A stretch of DNA of 64,000 bases from Lentzea alba (GTDB lineage Bacteria; Actinomycetota; Actinomycetes; Mycobacteriales; Pseudonocardiaceae): contig NZ_JAAMPJ010000002.1 of the NCBI RefSeq assembly GCF_011067745.1, forward strand, positions 310,001-374,000. Direction: 5' to 3'. Below the pieces are notes generated by a model. The model had not been told where the DNA came from and made no database searches. It was given only the letters and a program-made list of their open reading frames with translations. Position numbers and translations under genes: made by a program. Shown here piece after piece: positions 34,409 through 40,993 of the stretch. Numbering within the stretch: position 1 is the stretch's first letter; every line of letters begins with the position of its first letter.

Positions 34409-35689
34409 ATGGCTCTCATGGAACTTGTTGCTTGGGGGGACGAGCACTTCGAGCACCTGCTGCGCTGGTCGTCGGATCCGCAGGTGATCGAGTACGTCGG
34501 CGACGGCGAGCCCTGGTCGCCGGAGTACGCGGAGGAACGGCACGAGAAGGCGTTGCGGCTGCACGAGGAGTTCGGCTACGGCTGGTTCGCAGCGGTCGAG
34601 CACGGCGAGGTGGTCGGGCTCGGCTCGATGATGTACCGCGGCGAGGCCGGCATCGAGATCGGCTGGTGGGTCGACCCGGCGCATTGGGGCCGCGGCCTGG
34701 CCACGCGGATGGCGACGAGGTTGCGGGACCGGGCGCTCGCGCGGAGCCACCGCGTGATCGCCGGCTACCACGACGGCAACGCCGCGTCCGGCCGGGTGAT
34801 GGAGAAGATCGGCATGACCTACGTGGAGAGCTTCCACGCGGCCGGAAGACTTCAGCACAAATGGGCGTTGGAACGCGACATGACCACGGAGCTGCTGCGC
34901 TACAGCGCGTTCACGAAGGATCCGGCAGGCGGCAACCCCGCGGGGGTCGTCCTGGACGCGACCGGCCTGTCCGACGAGGTGATGCTCGCGATCGCCGCGA
35001 AGCTGGGCTACTCCGAGACGGCGTTCGTGCTCCCTCGGGAAGGGCGTGAGTTCGACGTCCGGTACTTCAGCCCCAAGGCGGAGGTGCCGTTCTGCGGCCA
35101 CGCCACCATCGCCACGTCGGTCGCGCTGGCCGAGCGGATCGGCGACGGGCCGCTGACGTTCCACACGCCGGCCGGTGAGATCAGCATCGAGACCGCTGCC
35201 GGCACGGCGACGTTGACCAGCGTGCCGACCAGCACGTCCGAGGCGGACCCGGAGCTGGTGCGGCAGGCGTTGGAAACGTTGCGGTACAAGGAGATCGGCG
35301 ACGCGCCGGTGCACGTCGGGTTCGGCGGGGCGCGGCACCTGCTGATCCCGCTGCGCGACCGGGAGCAGTTGGCAGAGCTGGACTACGACTTCGACGCGTT
35401 GCGCGACCTGATGCTGGCGCACGACCTCACGACCGTGCACCTGTGGTGGCGTGACGACGAGGGCGTCGTGCACGCCCGCGACCCGTTCCCCGTCGGTGGT
35501 GTGGTGGAGGACGCGGCGACGGGCGCTGCCGCCGCCGCGTTCGGTGGCTACCTGCGCGACCTCGAAGGGCCGCAACGGTTCGTCATCAGCCAGGGCGAGG
35601 ACATGGGCAGGCCGTCTCGCCTGGAGGTCGACGCGACGCGCGAAGACCGCCGGGTGTCCGTGACCGGCGCCGCGGTTGTCATCCCCTGA
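34409..35689 (+). CDS. GNAT acetyltransferase - PhzF isomerase fusion
   Basis: This single 426-residue frame encodes two domains. Residues 1-157 are a RimJ-like GNAT (VVGLGSMMYRGEAGIEIGWW; PAHWGRGLATRMATRLRD; NAASGRVMEKIGMTYVESFH). From about 160, TELLRYSAFTKDPAGGNPAG begins a PhzF-type epimerase/isomerase, with the conserved catalytic Glu in GYSETAFVLP, RYFSPKAEVPFCGHATIAT and DPFPVGGVVEDAATGAAAAA. The join (WALERDMTTELLRYSAF) is seamless, with no stop or frameshift. An internal ATG at the join (residue 157) could also give a separate PhzF. A hairpin follows. Confidence 0.85.
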   Translation: MALMELVAWGDEHFEHLLRWSSDPQVIEYVGDGEPWSPEYAEERHEKALRLHEEFGYGWFAAVEHGEVVGLGSMMYRGEAGIEIGWWVDPAHWGRGLATRMATRLRDRALARSHRVIAGYHDGNAASGRVMEKIGMTYVESFHAAGRLQHKWALERDMTTELLRYSAFTKDPAGGNPAGVVLDATGLSDEVMLAIAAKLGYSETAFVLPREGREFDVRYFSPKAEVPFCGHATIATSVALAERIGDGPLTFHTPAGEISIETAAGTATLTSVPTSTSEADPELVRQALETLRYKEIGDAPVHVGFGGARHLLIPLRDREQLAELDYDFDALRDLMLAHDLTTVHLWWRDDEGVVHARDPFPVGGVVEDAATGAAAAAFGGYLRDLEGPQRFVISQGEDMGRPSRLEVDATREDRRVSVTGAAVVIP

Positions 35690-35699
35690 CTTTCACGGG

Positions 35700-35752
35700 T
35701 TCGACGCTGCTACCGCGGAGCGCAGGGTGCGCGGCAGCAGCGTCGAACCGAG
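35700..35752. terminator. Inverted repeat after the GNAT-PhzF gene
   Basis: Arms GTTCGACGCTGCT and AGCAGCGTCGAAC, near the ends of this interval, flank a loop that is itself GC-rich. It lies between the PhzF stop and the LysR gene and is consistent with a terminator. Confidence 0.65.
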
Positions 35753-35875
35753 GGGTGCGCACCCTCCCGCACCGGACCCGTGAGCGCTGCCGCAAGCGCC
35801 GGGCCGGAAGATCGAGTCTCACTATGCCCCGATCGAAGGGTGGTGTCGCATTCAGAACGGGGATACAAGGTCTTT

Positions 35876-36826
35876 ATGCCCGAGCTGGAGCTCCGCCACC
35901 TCCGCGCGGTACGGACGATCGCCGAGGAAGGCAGTGTGACCAGGGCCGCCACGCGGCTCGGACTGACCCAACCCGCTTTGTCCGCCCAGTTGCGCACGGT
36001 CGAGAGACTCGTCGGCGGACAGCTGTTCGACCGGACGCACAACGGCTGCGTCCCCACTGACCTGGGCCGTCGGGTGCTGGGCACGGCAAGACTCGTGCTC
36101 GACGAGGTGGCGCAGCTGATGGGCACGACCCGCGCGACGAACCGGCGCGGGCCGTTGTTCCTCGGCTGCATCCCGATCCTGTACTTCGCGAAGCTCGTGG
36201 AGGGCCTGCGACAGCTCAACGACGACGTGCGCGCGGAAGTGCGGCCGTCGTCGGCGGAGATCGTGGACATGCTGGAAGCCGGCCAGGTGCACGTGGCGCT
36301 GTTCGAGTTCTTCGACGGCATGCACGCGCGCGATCTGGCGGGCATAGAGCTGCGCAAACTCGTCACCGAACCGTCGTTCGTCGCGCTGCCGGAGACCGAC
36401 CCGCTGGCCGCGTCGGAGGAGGTCGACCTGGCTGAACTGGCCGACCGCGACTGGGTGACGCCGCCCAAACAGCACATCGGCAGCCGCACCCAGATGTTCC
36501 AGGCCTGCTCGGACGCGGGGTTCGTGCCGCGGCTCACGCACCACACCGGCGAGGCGAGCATGGCGCGCGGCCTGGTGGCGGGCGGCTGCGTGTCGTTCGC
36601 GGCGGCGCCGTCCCGGACCGGCGAGGGCATCGTGATCCGGCGGTTGCGCGGGATGCCGCTGATGACCGACATCTTCGTGGCGACGCGGCGGGACTCACCG
36701 GTGGCGGGGCGGGCGCACGAGGTGTTCGCGTGCGCCGCCGATGCCTACCGGTCGGTGCTGGACCGCAACCCGGACTACCGCAGGTGGTGGGACGCGCACC
36801 CAGAGGCCCACCCGGAGTTCACCTGA
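35876..36826 (+). CDS. LysR-family transcriptional regulator
   Basis: This 316-residue protein has an N-terminal winged HTH (MPELELRHLRAVRTIAEEGS then VTRAATRLGLTQPALSAQLR, about 1-60) and a LysR substrate-binding domain with periplasmic-binding fold. The ATG at 35876 starts the conserved HTH and has AAGG ahead. The target is unknown; both neighbouring genes point the same way, so the usual divergent LysR target is absent. Confidence 0.9.
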   Translation: MPELELRHLRAVRTIAEEGSVTRAATRLGLTQPALSAQLRTVERLVGGQLFDRTHNGCVPTDLGRRVLGTARLVLDEVAQLMGTTRATNRRGPLFLGCIPILYFAKLVEGLRQLNDDVRAEVRPSSAEIVDMLEAGQVHVALFEFFDGMHARDLAGIELRKLVTEPSFVALPETDPLAASEEVDLAELADRDWVTPPKQHIGSRTQMFQACSDAGFVPRLTHHTGEASMARGLVAGGCVSFAAAPSRTGEGIVIRRLRGMPLMTDIFVATRRDSPVAGRAHEVFACAADAYRSVLDRNPDYRRWWDAHPEAHPEFT

Positions 36827-36977
36827 GCGCGGCCGGAGTGTCGACAGATAGACATCGGGTTAGTCACTCGAATGCCACGTGAATGATCTCACCCATACCC
36901 AGGAAATCGGCAGTAGACATCGGATGGGTCACGATTAGGGGGCGCGATCTGGCCCCTCTCCCTGGCACAATGGACCA

Positions 36978-38039
36978 ATGGCCCAACCGTTCACCGACGA
37001 AAGCCATCCGGCTGAGCCCTATCCGGGTACTCGTCCAGACCACTGTTTCGTCCACGTGGACGAAACAGGCTGGCCAGTGCGACCGGACCTCACGATGGAG
37101 TCGGGATGGCGCGTGGAGCCGGAGAACATCGATCTGGACCAATGGCTCGCGAACCACGGTGAACCGCCGCTAGCAGCCCGAATGCCGGTGCTCGGCTACG
37201 GCTCGAACGCCAACCCCAGCAAGGTCACCTGGCTCCGCGAGGAGCTCGGACTCGAAGGCCCCGCGGTCGTGCTGCGCGCACGGTGCGAGGGCCTTTCCGC
37301 TGTCTGGGCCGCCGGCATGCGCGCCCGGGACGGCCAGCGTCCCGCGACCCTGGCGGCCGAGCCCGGCCACGTCGAGGAGCACTCCGTCTGGTTCGCCACG
37401 CCCGAACAGCTGCGCGTGCTGGACCGCTGCGAGGGCCGCGGACTGCGCTATCGCCTCGTACGCCTGCACACGGGCCGTGTGGTGCTCTACAACGGCGGTG
37501 TCATCGACAGCGTGTTGGCCTACACGGCAGGTTCCAAGAAGCGGATGCCCGTGCTCTTCAACGGCCGTATGGTCCGTTGCGAGGACGTCTCGCAGCGACG
37601 CGCCCTCACCCTGGGCGAGAGGGCGGCCGTGACGGACGGGCTGGACGTGACCGAGGTGCTCGGCGAGCCGTCTGCCGACGACTGGCCCGAGCTGCTGTTC
37701 GTCTACGGCACGCTCCAGCCGGGCGCAAGCGCTTGGCACCTGATGGAGCCGCACGTCGTGGCGTCCGAGGAGACGCACCTGCCCGGCACGTTGTTCGACA
37801 CGGGCCTGGGCTACCCGGCGTTGCGTCCCGGTGCCGGCCTGGGCGTGCCCGGTTTCGTGCTGCGGCTGAAGTCGCCCGAGCAGTCGCTGCCGCTGCTCGA
37901 CGAGTACGAGGGCGAGGACTACCGCCGCGTGCGCGTCGTGCTGCCGGACGGCCGGATCGCCTGGACGTACATCTGGACCGCGGCGGTGAAGGGCATGTCC
38001 GAGCTGCCCGACGGATGGGACGTCCACCAGATCCGATGA
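36978..38039 (+). CDS. Two-domain gamma-glutamylcyclotransferase-like protein
   Basis: This 353-residue protein contains two GGCT-type folds: the first opens with PVLGYGSNANPSKVTWL (about 69-85), the second with LLFVYGTLQPGASAWHLMEP (about 235-254). The second has the catalytic Glu candidate in LLDEYEGEDYRRVRV, typical of AIG2/GGCT proteins; the first has VLDRCEGRGLRYRLV. Members release 5-oxoproline from gamma-glutamyl compounds. The double-domain layout is unusual. The substrate cannot be inferred. Confidence 0.82.
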   Translation: MAQPFTDESHPAEPYPGTRPDHCFVHVDETGWPVRPDLTMESGWRVEPENIDLDQWLANHGEPPLAARMPVLGYGSNANPSKVTWLREELGLEGPAVVLRARCEGLSAVWAAGMRARDGQRPATLAAEPGHVEEHSVWFATPEQLRVLDRCEGRGLRYRLVRLHTGRVVLYNGGVIDSVLAYTAGSKKRMPVLFNGRMVRCEDVSQRRALTLGERAAVTDGLDVTEVLGEPSADDWPELLFVYGTLQPGASAWHLMEPHVVASEETHLPGTLFDTGLGYPALRPGAGLGVPGFVLRLKSPEQSLPLLDEYEGEDYRRVRVVLPDGRIAWTYIWTAAVKGMSELPDGWDVHQIR

Positions 38040-38096
38040 TTTTCCCGCGCCGTGCCGGTCTGTACGCCGAACACAGACCCACGGAAGGCTGACGCC

Positions 38097-38660
38097 ATGC
38101 GGAAATTGACCTACGCCATGAACCTGAGCCTGGACGGCTACGTCGCCGCGCCCGGCGGCGACCTCGGCTGGAGCGTGCCGAGCGACGAGCTGTTCCAGTG
38201 GTGGTCCGACCGCGTGGGGGCGACGGGGTTGGCGCTGTACGGGCGCAAGTTGTGGGAGGGGATGAGTTCCCACTGGCCGACCGCTGCCCAGCAGCCCGGC
38301 GCCACACCGGCGCACGTCGAGTACGCCGGCCGCTGGCTGCGCATGCCGAAGGTGGTGTTCTCCTCCACGATCAGCACGGTCGACTGGAACGCCCGCCTGG
38401 TCACCGGCGACGCGGTCACCGAGATCACCCGGCTCAAGGCCGAGGACGGCGGCCCCATGGACATCACCGGTGCCACGCTCGCCGCGGCGGCGATGCGCGC
38501 CGGGCTGATCGACGAGTACGTGCTGGTCACCGCACCGGTTCTGGTGGGCGGCGGCACACCGTTCTTCACTGCCCTGGACAACTGGGTGAACCTGGCCCTG
38601 GTGGAGACCCGGACGTTCCCCGACGGCGTGCTCCTGACCAGGTATGAGACCAGGCGCTGA
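38097..38660 (+). CDS. Dihydrofolate reductase / RibD-C family protein
   Basis: This 187-residue protein starts MRKLTYAMNLSLDGYVAAPG, a typical RibD-C-like start, with later GATLAAAAMRAGLIDEYVLV and PVLVGGGTPFF (NADPH-binding loop). These proteins reduce unknown pterin- or pyrimidine-like substrates. The ATG at 38097 has GGAAGG ahead. Confidence 0.88.
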   Translation: MRKLTYAMNLSLDGYVAAPGGDLGWSVPSDELFQWWSDRVGATGLALYGRKLWEGMSSHWPTAAQQPGATPAHVEYAGRWLRMPKVVFSSTISTVDWNARLVTGDAVTEITRLKAEDGGPMDITGATLAAAAMRAGLIDEYVLVTAPVLVGGGTPFFTALDNWVNLALVETRTFPDGVLLTRYETRR

Positions 38661-38746
38661 GGCCACCAAACCATCGGGTGAATTACCGGCACGTTGTGTG
38701 GGCGAGTTGATGTTTGGGCACATCCTCACTGGTAGGAGGTGCACCC

Positions 38747-39331
38747 ATGACTCGACGGTTGCTCGCTTGCGGACTGCTGGTGCTTGCTGGCGTGACGGCC
38801 TGCGGCGACAGAACCTCGGACAACGGCACGCAGACGCTGCCCACCTCCCCGTCGACCCCGTCGTCGACCCCCACCTCCGCGCCCGCCGGCAACTCCGGCG
38901 CGGCCAGCCCTGCCGCGAAGCGTTGCGACTCGTCCGTGTTGAAGGGTCAGGTCGACCCGACCGACGCCGGCGCGGGCAACAGGTACGGCAAGTTCGTCGT
39001 GACGAACTCCAGCACGGCGCCGTGTACCTTGAACGGCTACAGCGGTTTCCAGCTGGAGAACGCCTCCGGCGCGGTGCCGACCAAGCTGGAGCGCAAGGCC
39101 GACCCCGCCCCCGCGGCTCTGACGCTCGCACCGGGCGGGAAAGCCTCGGCGAACCTGCACTGGGGCGTCGTGCCGTCGGGCAACGAACCCGTCGAGGGCC
39201 CGTGCCAGCCCGAGCCGTCGAAGGCCGCGGCCATCCCGCCGGACGAGACGGTGCCGCTGACCGTGCCGTGGACGCTCGGACCTGTGTGTTCCGGTGGCCG
39301 GATCGAGATCAGCGCGTTCTACGCTTCGTAG
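38747..39331 (+). CDS. DUF4232-like secreted lipoprotein
   Basis: This 194-residue protein has a lipoprotein signal (MTRRLLACGLLVLAGVTAC, lipobox VTAC with the Cys at residue 19), a Ser/Pro/Thr linker and a beta-rich domain of about 130 residues resembling DUF4232 (YGKFVVTNSSTAPCTLNGYS; LAPGGKASANLHWG). It is tethered to the outer face of the membrane. TAGGAGG precedes the ATG at 38747. The next gene starts at the base after its stop. Confidence 0.85.
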   Translation: MTRRLLACGLLVLAGVTACGDRTSDNGTQTLPTSPSTPSSTPTSAPAGNSGAASPAAKRCDSSVLKGQVDPTDAGAGNRYGKFVVTNSSTAPCTLNGYSGFQLENASGAVPTKLERKADPAPAALTLAPGGKASANLHWGVVPSGNEPVEGPCQPEPSKAAAIPPDETVPLTVPWTLGPVCSGGRIEISAFYAS

Positions 39332-39808
39332 ATGTCCGCACCTGGATGGCTCGCCGTGCTGCCGCATGGCGAGCGCATCGCCGTTTCGCTGCGCGCCGCC
39401 GCTGTTCCGGTCGTGGTGACCGAGGACGTCGAGGCCGCGGTGAAGGCGACCGAGCTGCCGGTCATCCTCATTGGACACTTCACCGGCGCGCCCGCCGCGG
39501 TTCGTTACGCGCAAACGCATTCCGGGCTCGCCGCGCTGGTGCTCGTGTCGCCGGTGCTCGGCCTGTGGGACGGCGCGTCCGACGAGTTGGCCGACCTGAT
39601 GGACGAGGTCAACTTCGGGCCGGCGCTGGGCGACCTGCCGACGTTGTGGCTGCACGGTTCGGACGACGAGATCGTGCCGATTTCGGACACGAGGGCGGGA
39701 ACCGACCGGATTCGCGGGTCCGCGTTCGAGGAGCACGTCGTCGACGGCCTGCTGACCGACGCCGAGGCCGTCACTCGGGTGCTGGAGTTCGCCCGCCGGG
39801 TCGTCTGA
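39332..39808 (+). CDS. RBBP9-like alpha/beta-hydrolase with altered nucleophile
   Basis: This 158-residue protein has the pattern of a small alpha/beta hydrolase: a PVILIGHFTGAPAAVRYAQT elbow, GLAALVLVSPVLG, and the acid strand TLWLHGSDDEIVP. The nucleophile elbow reads GHFTG where GxSxG is expected, so the catalytic Ser is replaced by Phe with Thr next to it. It may be inactive or use a different mechanism. It begins directly after the lipoprotein stop. Confidence 0.65.
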   Translation: MSAPGWLAVLPHGERIAVSLRAAAVPVVVTEDVEAAVKATELPVILIGHFTGAPAAVRYAQTHSGLAALVLVSPVLGLWDGASDELADLMDEVNFGPALGDLPTLWLHGSDDEIVPISDTRAGTDRIRGSAFEEHVVDGLLTDAEAVTRVLEFARRVV

Positions 39809-39821
39809 CACCATTTCGGAC

Positions 39822-40241
39822 GTGGATGACCTCGTGCTGCTGATCACCGTCGTGGTCGAGGCGGCGGACGAGCAACAGGCGCTCGCTGCGTGCGACGCGC
39901 TCATCAGCGGCGCCCAGGTCGTGGACGCCCGTGACTGCTCCGACGAGGAGCCGGGCTGCTGGGCCGTCGTCATCACCCGGCCGAGCCCGGAGAAGGCCAC
40001 CCACAACGTCTCCGCGGCGCTGGCGCGGGCGGTTCGCTCCTTCGTGCGCGGGCTGGGTGACGGTTTCGCCACGCCCAGGGTGGCGTGCGAGCCCCCGACC
40101 GCGTGGACCGTTCTGGACGAGCCAGAGCTGATCAGCGCGCTCGTGCCGGGTGCCGAACGCGTTCTGGTGGAGGCGTGGGCCGGAGATGACCCGTTTGGTG
40201 CAGGCACTTTGCGTGACAACTCACCCATCAAGCCGTCTTGA
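39822..40241 (+). CDS. Conserved hypothetical protein
   Basis: This 139-residue protein starts at GTG 39822 and is a mixed alpha/beta protein (VLLITVVVEAADEQQALAAC; CWAVVITRPSPEKATHNVSA) resembling ferredoxin-like ACT-type folds in pattern only. No motif or family recognised. It lies 13 bases after the hydrolase-like gene. Confidence 0.55.
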   Translation: MDDLVLLITVVVEAADEQQALAACDALISGAQVVDARDCSDEEPGCWAVVITRPSPEKATHNVSAALARAVRSFVRGLGDGFATPRVACEPPTAWTVLDEPELISALVPGAERVLVEAWAGDDPFGAGTLRDNSPIKPS

Positions 40242-40434
40242 TTCACCCGGCTGGTCGCCAGATCAACACAACGGGCTGTAGGCGGCATTGTGAGAGTTCC
40301 TACACGCGTGCACAAGGGGCCAGCAGCACGCTCAACTGATCATTAAATCAAGGCCCGTTCGAGTGGATTCAGGCATCCACCCGGTTAGCCGATCTTCGGT
40401 CTCAACTGTGAAAATCGCGCCACAATCTCTACTG

Positions 40435-40456
40435 AGGGTGGTTGTACGACCACCCT
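40435..40456. promoter_or_regulatory. 22-base operator-like palindrome before the FtsK-like operon
   Basis: Arms AGGGTGGT (40435-40442) and ACCACCCT (40449-40456) flank TGTACG, giving a near-perfect dyad 26 bases ahead of the first start codon. It is a good candidate repressor site. The rest of the 240-base gap holds nothing else I can support. Confidence 0.5.
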
Positions 40457-40481
40457 GTTCCGGGAGGGTTCGGGAGCCGAC

Positions 40482-40742
40482 ATGGCCAGCATCGAAGAGG
40501 TCCGTGCCGCAATTGCCCAGGCGATCGACAAGGCGAGTCAAAGCCAGTCGGCCCTCCAACAGGCGGCTGAGCTCGCCGAGGACGCGCAGCAACTGCTGAC
40601 ATCGGTCACGCAGGGGTCTGTGCAGGCGGACGTCGAAACGACGAACGCCCAGTTCGCCCAGGTCGTCTCCGGCGTGAGCGAGCTGCAGAACTACCTCGGT
40701 GCGGGCATATCCGGCGCCGAGGGCATCAACAGCAGGCTTTGA
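40482..40742 (+). CDS. Small helical protein A of the FtsK-like operon
   Basis: This 86-residue protein, MASIEEVRAAIAQAIDKASQ followed by a predicted long amphipathic helix (ALQQAAELAEDAQQLLTSVT), is Gln/Ala-rich and lacks Cys and Trp. It has the size of WXG100/ESAT-6 proteins but no WXG motif. It may belong to a DUF6244-type family. It shares its first 16 residues closely with the next gene, so the two are paralogues. Its stop overlaps the next start (TGATG). Confidence 0.75.
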   Translation: MASIEEVRAAIAQAIDKASQSQSALQQAAELAEDAQQLLTSVTQGSVQADVETTNAQFAQVVSGVSELQNYLGAGISGAEGINSRL

Positions 40743-40993
40743 TGGCATCCATCGCCGAAGTTCGTGCCGCGCTCGAGCAGGCGAGCGAAATCCTGCGTGA
40801 GTCGTACCGGAGCGTGCGGTCCGCGCAGGACGGCCTCGACGAGGCGGTGGCGATCCTCACCGAGTCGAGTGAGAACCACCACGAGTCGCTGCTTCCACCG
40901 GAGTTCGTGCGCGCGAAGGAAAGATTTCCTGATCAGCTTGAGCTGATGGTGGGAACCCTAGAGCGCATCCAACGACTCACCGTGGAGCTGTGA
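40742..40993 (+). CDS. Small helical protein B, paralogue of A
   Basis: This 83-residue protein begins MASIAEVRAALEQASEILRE, then helical SYRSVRSAQDGLDEAVAILT, an acidic His-rich turn (ESSENHHESLLPPEF) and a last helix (QLELMVGTLERIQRLTVEL). The N-terminus matches protein A; the remainder has diverged. Start and stop both overlap neighbours (TGATG), so it should be made in step with A and the ATPase. Confidence 0.75.
   Translation: MASIAEVRAALEQASEILRESYRSVRSAQDGLDEAVAILTESSENHHESLLPPEFVRAKERFPDQLELMVGTLERIQRLTVEL

Noticed and set aside
32960-35575. 871-residue minus-strand frame
   Set aside because: Antisense to iniC-like and GNAT-PhzF genes; no recognisable domain.
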